Part shown: positions 12,813 through 24,841 of the stretch, piece by piece
Layout: every line of letters begins with the position of its first letter
How positions within the stretch are numbered: position 1 is the stretch's first letter
Position numbers and translations under genes: made by a program
The notes under the pieces: generated by a model
The model's database searches: none
Told to the model about the DNA's origin: nothing
Seen by the model: the letters and a program-made list of their open reading frames with translations, nothing else
Source: Megaustenia siamemsis
Lineage: Eukaryota > Mollusca > Gastropoda > Stylommatophora > Ariophantidae
Length of the DNA stretch: 64,000 bases
Direction of reading: 5' to 3'
NCBI GenBank assembly: GCA_032433765.1
Contig: JAVIAB010000073.1
Coordinates: 63,382,199 to 63,446,198, forward strand

Positions 12813-14708
12813 TTGAGAGCGTTCCACTTATCAAAACAGACTCGTAGGAGGCAGGAGCGATGGACGCAGCACCTTGTGGAACGTAGATGTCGAGGAAGCT
12901 TGGCGGAGCAAGAGACAACGGTCAAGACATGGCAGAAAGCTAGAAGGAATGGAAGAACACAAGCTGAGCTCTTGAAGCGTCTGAAAGTAGAGGTCCATCA
13001 AAAATGATGCACTTTAAACTATGCGCTAAGCAGGTTAAGGATGCCAAATGGGATGACTTCTGTAAAAAAGTATGCTCGAAAATCGCTCATTCAGTGCATG
13101 AATGCACATACCAGACTTTCAGAGCACAGGCACGGATATGGCACAAATCTGATGAGAGCAAAGGGAAGGCCCTGCTTGCCCGCTACATTGAGCAGACGGA
13201 CCAAAGAAATGAGGCTGTAAGAATGAGATACGGGGATCGCTGTAAAATTGTGTAAGGATGTAGGGCTGGAAGAAGATCTCACGATCACAACCGATACCAT
13301 TCGCACGACACTTAAAAGGTCACACAACACTGCTCCTGGCCAGATGGTGTTTCGGTACGATGACATAGGCATTTAGATGACGACACCTTGACAAAACTGG
13401 CTAATGAGTTTAATGCCAGTATTCGGAGTGGCCAGATTAAGGAGGAGTGGCTACACAGCTACTTACAGCTACCGAAGCCAAACAAGGACCATTCTCAGAT
13501 CGGTGCCTACAGAATCATCACAATGCAGAACACTGCGGGCAAGCTGCTGGAAAATAGTTGCCGTGTCCTCACCTGTCACCTTGAACAGAAACGTTAACCT
13601 CCCACCCACCTCAGGTTATAGATATAACAAAGAGACATGGCTCAATGCGGCAGTATTTGCCTATGACGTCTTCGAAGGCTTCCACAGACGAGAGGAGACA
13701 TGTGATGCTGCTATAGATCTGGAGGATGCATAACAGGGTACCATTTGAATATCTCATGCATATGCTCCTCAAACTGACGGTGCACCCATTCCTCATTAGA
13801 TGGATTGCCGCGGCACTGTTTCAGGTAAGGTGATACTCAGATGTGGAAGTTGGTCTTCCGAGCCAACACCCATTTGCTCAGGGCTGCCACAAGGCTACCA
13901 TTGTCACCAGTTCTATTTAACGTGTACACAATACCGATCACAAACAGCTGGATGGGAGGGGAAGAACTATGACTTTTGCTGATGATATTCTGGTATATCG
14001 ACAGGGAAGAGACAGACACAATGCAAGACGAACTCCATCGCATTTCTTCCTGGTGTGGGTATCACAGGTGCTGTGGTTAATCCTAAAAAAGCATCAGTTT
14101 CATGGTTATCCCTTAACAATCATATCGTTCATACGACCATACCGGCTGATGAGGTGACCGGACAAGTTGATGACATACCTGTGTTTTCGGACCACGTCGA
14201 CCATGTGATAACAAAATCCCGCAAAGGATTAGCCGCCTTAAAGGTCAGGGCAGCTGCCAACATCGAGCATAGGCTACTTACTCTTCTGTTCATGGGTGGG
14301 CCGAGCAGAATATGTCATCAAACAGGTCTGTGGCTTACCAATCAGCGTTGGTGAGGAGTGGATACCGGTGTCTACGTCATTCAGGGGACTTTCTCGTGTA
14401 TTGCCACACTCGACAGGAAAAGTAGGGAACAGAACCCGTCGTGGTTAATGCTGAGGTCAACGGTCTCATCTGCGATAACACCGATGAGAAAGATACAGAC
14501 GGATCTGTAAGACGACACCAAAGAAGTGTATGGGTGTCAGCACGCCAGGCAGGCAGAATAGTCAGGAAGACAGTGGTGCATACGTAATGACCACGAGTAG
14601 CATGACAATGGAGACGACGGCAGTGACCAAGGCATTCAAATGGTTAGAGTCACAAGACTACACCCACGCATGTATACTGAGTGATTCGATGAGCATGATA
14701 AAAAAAAG
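12813..14708 (+). pseudogene. LINE-A ORF2, unit U3
   Basis: Linker, RT (LANEFNASI near 13,400; CSGLPQG near 13,880; FADD at about 13,976) and truncated RNase H. It lacks the post-RT stretch of U0/U1: the sequence goes directly from LLTLLF to the segment reading MGGPSR. Multiple one-base deletions relative to U4 add frame breaks. The 3' breakpoint after the A-run is the same as in the other truncated units. Confidence 0.83.
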
Positions 14709-16933
14709 TGTGTGTTTGCTTTTCTGTCCCAACAGCTTGTTCCGTTCGTCCCTTACGACCAAACTTGAGAGACGTTTTTTCTGCGTGCATAATAACAATT
14801 AATAACACATCGATACACACTGACCATTGATCGCTGCCTTTATTTCTTCTTTTCTCACATCTTCTGTCATGACAATTATTGTTTATCTATTCAATTTCTC
14901 TCCTTTCATTCTCTATTATTATTATCATTTATTCTATTTTAATCTTCCTATTCATGTTCGACACCTCGCTCGTAGGCCGACAACAGTCTGTTTTTGACGA
15001 ACACAGTGTTGTGAGTGAAACCTTCCCCCATCTAGACTTGAGCTGCGCTTTATGTCACATTGGTGCTGTTCATGACCGTTGTTGAAACTCTTTGACGCAA
15101 GTTATTTCCATGTTACACATTATGTAAACTACTTCGTCAGCCGCAGATGGAATTTGCTTAGCGTTTTATTCGTCGTAGGCTGCTTACAATTGAGTAATCA
15201 GACATAAATCTAAAGGGATCGAGATTATTTGTTCGGCGACATTGTGTTCTACGTCATCGTAATGTTCCCTAAACCGACCGTGCGCAAATCTTACGGTCTG
15301 CTGTTTGATGTGCGACGGGGAAAATTTGACGTCTGACTGTGTCTCTATGTTCGGAATTGGAGTCTCAACGATGGCCTAATCAAGTGCTACGACGATCATC
15401 ATTTTTAAGAGGACGTGACTTACCGGTATTTGGGGATATAGCAAGGAATGTATAGCTAGAAGTGAATGGTCGTTAGTTGTGGCAACGACCAGCACATGTT
15501 GGGAGCGAATTGTATAGCAGTATAGTATGACCGAGAATTGCACACTAAGAGATGAAGGATGGGAAGAAAAGATTAAGCACATTAATATTATTCATATATA
15601 CTGAAGGGAGCCGCGATAGCTCAGTGGTTAGTGAACTGACTACCACGGACAAGGGTAGGGTTCGATCCCAACCGACGGCTTCCGGTTCACCCAGCCTTAA
15701 ATGGGTACCGGATTTTTTTCTGGAAAGTAAAGCAGCACGGGCGTAATACCGACCACATTACCCCAAAAATCATGTGCTGAAGGTCTGTAAAATATAGGGT
15801 CACTAACACCATATTTCCCTATACGCCACTTGGCGAGACGCGGGTACTTTACTTTACTACTTTATATATACTGAAGAAGAAATGACAAAATGGGAATCTG
15901 ACAGAATCTTATGACATTGAGATAGAAACGGCGTTAGGAGATTAAGAAGAAAGTAACGATACAAAGTGGATTCCTTCAGATAAAGATTGGGGACAATCAA
16001 AGGCTAGGGAAAGCAAACCTGAACAAATGCTGGCTGAAATCGGATGCCCTGGGCCGCTGGCGCAGAATACAGTGCAACGTTTTTACAGGTATTCAATCGG
16101 AGTGGATCTAACAGCTTAGACGCTGTCTTCGTACAAGAGTCTGAATCCTACTCTGATTGAGTCCTGATGATCGCAGAGAGAGAGAGATGTTCGACACTAA
16201 CATTTGTAGGACCGTTGCCCATCGAGCGGCCCTCCCTACTCTATCTATTGTTGTTGTCTGCTGCCTTGTCAGAATTTTAATTGTTGCTATTACTAACTGT
16301 TCAGCTGTTCTTTGCTTGTTCCACTTTTTTATCTCAAACTATCTCCCTGGGCTTTGGACATTTCATGCTTTGTCACGCTTATGTTGGACCGTTCCCCATC
16401 GAACGGCCATACTCTATCAATAGCAGTCATACGTTTCACGAGTTGAATGTTTGTTCGTGAAACGGCACGAAAGTTATAGAAACAGAGATTAACGGTCACG
16501 GTTCATTGCTTTAGGTTTATTGAATCACTAAAGAGGGTCTTTTCAGGAGAGGAATTTTCAGGAACGGGCACAAAATAGACGAAAAGACTTATGCGATAAG
16601 GAAGAAAAGATAAAAGATACGATACAAGTGGATTCCTTCAGATAAAAAAAGATTATTATTGAAAATCTATTATGTTGTCTGCTGCCTTGTCAGAATTTTA
16701 ATTGTTGCTATTACTAACTGTTCAGCTGTTCTTTGCTTGTTCCACTTTTTATCTCAAACTATCTCCCTGGGCTTTGGACATTTCATGCTTTTGTCACTCG
16801 CTTATGTTGGACCGTTCCCCATCGAACGGCCATACTCAACAACTAAAAACTAAAAATAACAAAACAACTAAAAGTTTCTTAATGGTATCGTTTGTTGTAA
16901 GCGCAGAGATAGCGAAATTTAAAAAAATCATTA
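14709..16933 (+). repeat. Composite body of unit U3
   Basis: Contains SINE-1 at 15607-15863. The first LINE-B block is present (about 15,955-16,420). The second is shortened: near 16,650 the sequence jumps from AGATTATTATTG straight into the CT-rich part, omitting the LINE-B piece. No gene is visible. Confidence 0.75.
15607..15863 (+). mobile_element. tRNA-derived SINE-1 copy, U3
   Basis: Same A-box/B-box head and ACTTT-rich tail as the other copies, between two copies of ATATATACTGAAG. Its position in the unit is identical to U2 and U4-U6, so it was inherited by duplication and did not insert independently. Confidence 0.88.
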
Positions 16934-17006
16934 TGTGACGATGACTTCGTAAAGCGTTGTTCTTTTAACATGGCGCGTGCCATGTTGGGGAAGAAAAAAT
17001 TGCGTC

Positions 17007-18919
17007 ATTTTGAGAGCGTTCCACTTATCAAAACAGACTCGTAGGAGGCAGGAGCGATGGACGCAGCCACCTTGGTGGAACGTAGATGTCGAGGAAGCTT
17101 GGCGGAGCAAGAGACTAACGGTTAAGACATGGCAGAAAGCTAGAAGGAATGGAAGAACACAAGCTGAGCTCTTGGAGCGTCTGAAAGTAGAGGTCGATCA
17201 AAAAATGATGCACTTTAAACTATGCGCTAAGCAGGTTAAGGATGCCAAATGGGATGACTTCTGTAAAAAGTATGCTCAGAAAAATCGCTCATTCAGTGCA
17301 TGAATGGCACATACCAGACTTTCAGAGCACAGGCACGGATATGGCACAAATCTGATGAGAGCAAAGGGAAGGCCCTGCTTGCCCGCTACATTGAGCAGAC
17401 GGACCAAAGAAATGAGGCTGTAAGAATGAGGATACGGGGATCGCTGTAAAAATTGTGTAAGGATGTAGGGCTGGAAGAAGATCTCACAATCACAACCGAT
17501 ACCATTCGCACGATACTTAAAAGGTCACACAACACTGCTCCTGGGCCAGATGGTGTTCGGTACGATGACATAGGCAATTTAGATGACGACACCTTGACAA
17601 AACTGGCTAATGAGTTTAATGCCAGTATTCGGAGTGGCCAGATTAAGGAGGAGTGGCTACACAGCTACTTACAGCTACCGAAGCCAAACAAGGACCATTC
17701 TCAGATCGGTGCCTACAGAATCATCACAATGCAGAACACTGCGGGCAAGCTGCTGGAAAATAGTTGCCCGTGTCCTCACCTGTCACCTTGAACAGAAACG
17801 TTAACCTCCCACCCACACTCGGAGGTTATAGATATAACAAAGAGACATGGCTCAATGCGGCAGTATTTGCCTATGACGTCTTCGAAGGCTTCCACAGACG
17901 AGAGGAGACATGTGATGCTGCTATAGATCTGGAGGATGCATACAACAGGGTACCATTTGAATATCTCATGCATATGCTCCTCAAACTGACGGTGCACCCA
18001 TTCCTCATTAGATGGATTGCCGCGGCACTGTTTCAGGGGAAGGTGATACTCAGATGTGGAAGTTGGTCTTCCGAGCCAACACCCATTTGCTCAGGGCTGC
18101 CACAAGGCTACCATTGTCACCAGTTCTATTTAACGTGTACACAATATCGATCACAAACAGCTGGATGGGAGGGGAAGAACTATGACTTTTGCTGATGATA
18201 TTCTGGTATATCGACAGGGAAGAGACAGACACAATGCAAGACGAACTCCATCGCATTTCTTCCTGGTGTGGGGTATCACAGGTGCTGTGGTTAATCCTAA
18301 AAAAGCATCAGTTTCATGGTTATCCCTTAACAATCATATCGTTCATACGACCATACCGGTAGTGTACGAATGGGAGCTGATGAGGTGACCAGGGACAAGT
18401 TGATGACATACCTGTGTTTTCGGGACCACGTCGACCATGTGATAACAAAATCCCGCAAAGGGCTGCCAACATCGAGCATAGGCTACTTACTCTTCTGTTC
18501 ATGGGTGGGCCGAGCAGAATATGTCATTAAACAGGTCTGTGGGCCAATATCAGCGTTGGTGAGGAGTGGATACCGGTGTCTACGTCATTCAGGGGGACTT
18601 TCTCGTGTATTGCCACACTCGACAGGAAAAGTAGGGAACAGAACCCGGTCGTGGTTAATGCTGAGGTCAACGGTCTCATCTGCGATAACACCGATGAGAA
18701 AGATACAGACGGATCTGTAAGACGACACCAAAGAAGTGTATGGGTGTCAGCACGCCAGGCAGGCAGAATAGTCAAGGAAGACAGTGGTGCATACGTAATG
18801 ACCACGAGTAGCATGACAATGGAGGCGACGGCAGTGACCAAGGCATTCAAATGGTTAGAGTCACAAGACTACACCCACGCATGTATACTGAGTGATTCGA
18901 TGAGCATGATAAAAAAAAG
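17007..18919 (+). pseudogene. LINE-A ORF2, unit U4
   Basis: Linker frame from about 17,007; RT segment 1 at 17,453-17,791 (NTAPGPDGVRYDDIGNLD, LQLPKPNKDHSQIGAYRII); RT segment 2 at 17,764-18,195; FADD at about 18,185. RNase H 18,576-18,919 is truncated at SDSMSMIKK. It lacks the post-RT stretch of U0/U1 plus a further 30 bp or so (GCAAAGGGCTGCCAAC), a deletion shared with U5 and U6. In the RT, SGLPQG is followed by a one-base loss that breaks the frame; U5 and U6 share this too. Confidence 0.86.
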
Positions 18920-19817
18920 TGTGTGTTTGCTTTTCTGTCCCAACAGCTTGTTCCGTTCGTCCCTTACGACCAAACTTGAGAGACGTTTTTTCTGCGTGCA
19001 TAATAACAATTAATAACACATCGATAACACACTGACCATTGATCGGCTGCCTTTATTTCTTCTTTTCTCACATCTTCTGTCATGACAATTATTGTTTATC
19101 TATTCAATTTCTCTCCTTTCATTCTCTATTATATTATCATTTATTCTATTTTAATCTTCATGTTCGACACCTCGCTCGTAGGCCGACAACAGTCTGTTTT
19201 TGACGAACACAGTGTTGTGAGTGAAACCTTCCCCCATCTAGACTTGAGCTGCGCTTTATGTCACATTGGTGCTGTTCATGACCGTTGTTGAAACTCTTTG
19301 ACGCAAGTTATTTCCATGTTACACATTATGTAAACTACTTCGTCAGCCGCAGATGGGATTTGCTTAGCGTTTTATTCGTCGTAGGCTGCTTACAATTGAG
19401 TAATCAGACATAAATCTAAAGGATCGAGATTATTTGTTCGGCGACATTGGTGTGTGCTACGTCATCGTAATGGTTCCCTAAACCGACCGTGCGCAAATCT
19501 TACGGTCTGCTGTTTGATGTGCGACGGGGAAAATTTGACGTCTGACTGTGTCTCTATGTTCGGAATTGGAGTCATCAACGATGGCCTAATCAAGTGCTAC
19601 GACGATCATCATTTTTAAGAGGACGTGACTTACTGGTATTTGGGGATATAGCAAGGAATGTATAGCTAGAAGTGAATGGTCGTTAGTTGTGGCAACGACC
19701 AGCACATGTTGGGAGCGAATTGTATAGCAGTATAGTATGACCGAGAATTGCACACTAAGAGATGAAGGATGGGGAAGAAAAGATTAAGCACATTAATATT
19801 ATTCATATATACTGAAG

Positions 19818-20079
19818 GGAGCCGCGATAGCTCAGTGGTTAGTGAACTGGACTACCACGGACAAGGGCTAGGGTTCGATCCCAACCGACGGCTTCCGGGT
19901 TCACCCAGCCTTAAATGGGTACCGGATTTTTTTCTGGGAAAGTAAAGCAGCACGGGCGTAATACCGACCACATTACCCCAAAAATCATGTGCTGAAGGTC
20001 TGTAAAATATAGGGTCACTAACACCATATTTCCCTATACGCCACTTGGCGAGACGCGGGTACTTTACTTTACTACTTTT
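19818..20079 (+). mobile_element. tRNA-derived SINE-1 copy, U4 (reference copy)
   Basis: A 262-bp insertion flanked by 13-bp duplications ATATATACTGAAG (19805-19817 and 20080-20092). The head has an A-box-like TAGCTCAGTGG and B-box GGTTCGATCCC, as in polymerase III-transcribed tRNA-derived SINEs; the tail is ACTTT repeats. The uninterrupted target occurs once in U0 (about 2375-2387) and U1 (about 7404-7416), which proves insertion. Confidence 0.93.
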
Positions 20080-20174
20080 ATATATACTGAAGAAGAAATG
20101 ACAAAATGGGAATCTGACAGAATCTGTATGACATTGAGATAGAAACGGGCGTTAGGAGATTAAGAAGAAAGTAA

Positions 20175-20642
20175 CGATACAAAGTGGATTCCTTCAGATA
20201 AAAGATTGGGGACAATCAAAGGCTAGGAAAGCAAACCTGAACAAAATGCTGGCTGAAATCGGATGCCCTGGGCCGCTGGCGCAGAATACAGTGCAACGTT
20301 TTTACAGGTATTCAATCGGAGTGGATCTAACAGGCTTAGACAGCTGTCTTCGTACGAGAGTCTGAAGTCCTACTCTGATTGAGTCCTGATGATCGCAGAG
20401 AGAGAGAGAGAGATGTTCGACACTAACATTTGTAGGACCGTTGCCCATCGAGCGGCCCTCCCTACTCTATCTATTGTTGTTGTCTGCTGCCTTGTCAGAA
20501 TTTTAATTGTTGCTATTACTAACTGTTCAGCTGTTCTTTGCTTGTTCCACTTTTTATCTCAAACTATCTCCCTGGGCTTTGGACATTTCATGCTTTTGTC
20601 ACTCGCTTATGTTGGACCGTTCCCCATCGAACGGCCATACTC
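20175..20642 (+). repeat. Internal duplication, first copy (U4)
   Basis: CGATACAAAGTGG through the LINE-B remnant and CT-rich block to CGGCCATACTC. It is repeated at 20,856-21,327 (period 681 bp) with a few changes. U5 has the same pair at 24,938-25,405 and 25,619-26,091, and U2 also has two copies. U0 and U1 have only one. Confidence 0.85.
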
Positions 20643-20855
20643 TATCAATAGCAGTCATACGTTTCACGAGTTGAATGTTTGTTCGTGAAACGGCACGAAA
20701 GTTATAGAAGACAGAGATTAACGGTCAACGGTTCATTGCATTTAGTGGTTTATTGAATCACTAAAAGAGGGTCTTTTCAGGAGAGGAATTTTCAGGAACG
20801 GGCACAAAATAGACGAAGAAGACTTATGCGAATAAGGAAGAAAAGATAAAAGATA

Positions 20856-21327
20856 CGATACAAAGTGGATTCCTTCAGATAAAAAAAGATTGGGGACAAT
20901 CAAAGGCTAGGGAAAGCAAACCTGAACAAAATGCTGGCTGAAATCGGATGCCCTGGGCCGCTGGCGCAGAATACAGTGCAACGTTTTTACAGGTATTCAA
21001 TCGGAGTGGATCTAACAGGCTTAGACAGCTGTCTTCGTACGAGAGTCTGAAGTCCTACTCTGATTGAGTCCTGATGATCGCAGAGAGAGAGAGAGAGATG
21101 TTCGACACTAACATTTGTAGGACCGTTCCCCATCGAGCGGCCCTCCCTACTCTATCTATTATTGTTGTCTGCTGCCTTGTCAGAATTTTAATTGTTGCTA
21201 TTACTAACTGTTCAGCTGTTCTTTGCTTGTTCCACTTTTTATCTCAAACTATCTCCCTGGGCTTTGGACATTTCATGCTTTTGTCACTCGCTTATGTTGG
21301 ACCGTTCCCCATCGAACGGCCATACTC
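20856..21327 (+). repeat. Internal duplication, second copy (U4)
   Basis: Second copy of the block at 20,175. It is joined directly to the short AT-rich link CAACAACTAAAAACTAAAAA before the next unit's leader, where U0/U1 have a longer different stretch. Confidence 0.85.
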
Positions 21328-21497
21328 AACAACTAAAAACTAAAAATAACAAAACAACTAAAAGTTTCTTAATGGTATCGTTTGTTGTAAGCGCAGAGAT
21401 AGCGAAATTTAAAAAAATCATTATGTGACGATGACTTCGTAAAGCGTTGTTCTTTTAACATGGCGCGTGCCATGTTGGGGAAGAAAAAATTGCGTCA

Positions 21498-23410
21498 TTT
21501 TGAGAGCGTTCCACTTATCAAAACAGACTCGTAGGAGGCAGGAGCGATGGACGCAGCCACCTTGGTGGAACGTAGATGTCGAGGAAGCTTGGCGGAGCAA
21601 GAGACTAACGGTTAAGACATGGCAGAAAGCTAGAAGGAATGGAAGAACACAAGCTGAGCTCTTGGAGCGTCTGAAAGTAGAGGTCGATCAAAAAATGATG
21701 CACTTTAAACTATGCGCTAAGCAGGTTAAGGATGCCAAATGGGATGACTTCTGTAAAAAAGTATGCTCAGAAAAATCGCTCATTCAGTGCATGAATGGCA
21801 CATACCAGACTTTCAGAGCACAGGCACGGATATGGCACAAATCTGATGAGAGCAAAGGGAAGGCCCTGCTTGCCCGCTACATTGAGCAGACGGACCAAAG
21901 AAATGAGGCTGTAAGAATGAGGATACGGGGATCGCTGTAAAAATTGTGTAAGGATGTAGGGCTGGAAGAAGATCTCACAATCACAACCGATACCATTCGC
22001 ACGATACTTAAAAGGTCACACAACACTGCTCCTGGGCCAGATGGTGTTCGGTACGATGACATAGACAATTTAGATGACGACACCTTGACAAAACTGGCTA
22101 ATGAGTTTAATGCCAGTATTCGGAGTGGCCAGATTAAGGAGGAGTGGCTACACAGCTACTTACAGCTACCGAAGCCAAACAAGGACCATTCTCAGATCGG
22201 TGCCTACAGAATCATCACAATGCAGAACACTGCGGGCAAGCTGCTGGAAAATAGTTGCCCGTGTCCTCACCTGTCACCTTGAACAGAAACGTTAACCTCC
22301 CACCCACACTCGGAGGTTATAGATATAACAAAGAGACATGGCTCAATGCGGCAGTATTTGCCTATGACGTCTTCGAAGGCTTCCACAGACGAGAGGAGAC
22401 ATGTGATGCTGCTATAGATCTGGAGGATGCATACAACAGGGTACCATTTGAATATCTCATGCATATGCTCCTCAAACTGACGGTGCACCCATTCCTCATT
22501 AGATGGATTGCCGCGGCACTGTTTCAGGGGAAGGTGATACTCAGATGTGGAAGTTGGTCTTCCGAGCCAACACCCATTTGCTCAGGGCTGCCACAAGGCT
22601 ACCATTGTCACCAGTTCTATTTAACGTGTACACAATATCGATCACAAACAGCTGGATGGGAGGGGAAGAACTATGACTTTTGCTGATGATATTCTGGTAT
22701 ATCGACAGGGAAGAGACAGACACAATGCAAGACGAACTCCATCGCATTTCTTCCTGGTGTGGGGTATCACAGGTGCTGTGGTTAATCCTAAAAAAGCATC
22801 AGTTTCATGGTTATCCCTTAACAATCATATCGTTCATACGACCATACCGGTAGTGTACGAATGGGAGCTGATGAGGTGACCAGGGACAAGTTGATGACAT
22901 ACCTGTGTTTTCGGGACCACGTCGACCATGTGATAACAAAATCCCGCAAAGGGCTGCCAACATCGAGCATAGGCTACTTACTCTTCTGTTCATGGGTGGG
23001 CCGAGCAGAATATGTCATTAAACAGGTCTGTGGGCCAATATCAGCGTTGGTGAGGAGTGGATACCGGTGTCTACGTCATTCAGGGGGACTTTCTCGTGTA
23101 TTGCCACACTCGACAGGAAAAGTAGGGAACAGAACCCGGTCGTGGTTAATGCTGAGGTCAACGGTCTCATCTGCGATAACACCGATGAGAAAGATACAGA
23201 CGGATCTGTAAGACGACACCAAAGAAGTGTATGGGTGTCAGCACGCCAGGCAGGCAGAATAGTCAAGGAAGACAGTGGTGCATACGTAATGACCACGAGT
23301 AGCATGACAATGGAGGCGACGGCAGTGACCAAGGCATTCAAATGGTTAGAGTCACAAGACTACACCCACGCATGTATACTGAGTGATTCGATGAGCATGA
23401 TAAAAAAAAG
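21498..23410 (+). pseudogene. LINE-A ORF2, unit U5
   Basis: Same architecture and same disabling breaks as U4 at an offset of 4491 bp: linker (21,467-21,940), RT segments (21,944-22,282 and 22,255-22,686), FADD near 22,676, and truncated RNase H (23,067-23,410). A visible coding difference from U4 is DIDNLDDD for DIGNLDDD in the first RT segment; U6 shares it. Confidence 0.87.
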
Positions 23411-24129
23411 TGTGTGTTTGCTTTTCTGTCCCAACAGCTTGTTCCGTTCGTCCCTTACGACCAAACTTGAGAGACGTTTTTTCTGCGTGCATAATAACAA
23501 TTAATAACACATCGATAACACACTGACCATTGATCGGCTGCCTTTATTTCTTCTTTTCTCACATCTTCTGTCATGACAATTATTGTTTATCTATTCAATT
23601 TCTCTCCTTTCATTCTCTATTATATTATCATTTATTCTATTTTAATCTTCATGTTCGACACCTCGCTCGTAGGCCGACAACAGTCTGTTTTTGACGAACA
23701 CAGTGTTGTGAGTGAAACCTTCCCCCATCTAGACTTGAGCTGCGCTTTATGTCACATTGGTGCTGTTCATGACCGTTGTTGAAACTCTTTGACGCAAGTT
23801 ATTTCCATGTTACACATTATGTAAACTACTTCGTCAGCCGCAGATGGGATTTGCTTAGCGTTTTATTCGTCGTAGGCTGCTTACAATTGAGTAATCAGAC
23901 ATAAATCTAAAGGGATCGAGATTATTTGTTCGGCGACATTGGTGTGTGCTACGTCATCGTAATGGTTCCCTAAACCGACCGTGCGCAAATCTTACGGTCT
24001 GCTGTTTGATGTGCGACGGGGAAAATTTGACGTCTGACTGTGTCTCTATGTTCGGAATTGGAGTCATCAACGATGGCCTAATCAAGTGCTACGACGATCA
24101 TCATTTTTAAGAGGACGTGACTTACTGGT

Positions 24130-24385
24130 TCGTTCGTTCGTTCGCTTTCGTCAGCTTTGACCTCTGACGAAGTCCCACCCACTCAATTTTGTGGGACTGA
24201 ATTTTGCGTGTAAAGTCTGTTTTATCCCATTACAGGATGCCCCTCGCCATGTAGGCAGATTTACTCCGACTTCAGAGGTACTAATTTTTAGGGAATTAGT
24301 AAAACCCAGGTGTCCTCGCCAGGGTACGAACCCCGGCTGTTGCCGTGGTAAGCCAACCGCCTATCGATTGCGCTAACCGGACACC
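24130..24385 (-). mobile_element. tRNA-derived SINE-2, private to U5
   Basis: A 256-bp insertion on the minus strand, flanked by CGTGACTTACTGGT (24116-24129 and 24386-24399). Read on the minus strand it starts with a tRNA-like head (GGTTAGCGCAATCGATAG, then B-box GGTTCGTACCC) and ends in a GAAC-repeat tail (CGAACGAACGAACGAA). U4 and the other units have the target once and uninterrupted, so this inserted after U5 arose. Confidence 0.92.
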
Positions 24386-24579
24386 CGTGACTTACTGGTA
24401 TTTGGGGATATAGCAAGGAATGTATAGCTAGAAGTGAATGGTCGTTAGTTGTGGCAACGACCAGCACATGTTGGGAGCGAATTGTATAGCAGTATAGTAT
24501 GACCGAGAATTGCACACTAAGAGATGAAGGATGGGGAAGAAAAGATTAAGCACATTAATATTATTCATATATACTGAAG

Positions 24580-24841
24580 GGAGCCGCGATAGCTCAGTGG
24601 TTAGTGAACTGGACTACCACGGACAAGGGCTAGGGTTCGATCCCAACCGACGGCTTCCGGGTTCACCCAGCCTTAAATGGGTACCGGATTTTTTTCTGGG
24701 AAAGTAAAGCAGCACGGGCGTAATACCGACCACATTACCCCAAAAATCATGTGCTGAAGGTCTGTAAAATATAGGGTCACTAACACCATATTTCCCTATA
24801 CGCCACTTGGCGAGACGCGGGTACTTTACTTTACTACTTTT
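24580..24841 (+). mobile_element. tRNA-derived SINE-1 copy, U5
   Basis: Same insertion site and duplicated flank ATATATACTGAAG as in U4. The B-box region reads GGGCTAGGGTTCGATCCC, as in U4; U6 has GGGGTAGGG. Confidence 0.9.

Larger units (their letters stand above)
18920..21423 (+). repeat. Composite body of unit U4
   Basis: Carries SINE-1 (19818-20079), the Retroposon-C scrap (about 19,555-19,630) and a 681-bp-period internal duplication. It is the cleanest unit for comparison because U5 and U6 align with few gaps. The position of the U5-specific SINE is empty here (CGTGACTTACTGGT once, near 19,624). No gene is visible. Confidence 0.82.

Noticed and set aside
24310..24385. Possible tRNA gene on the minus strand
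   Set aside because: It is the head of SINE-2, with body, GAAC tail and 14-bp target duplications.
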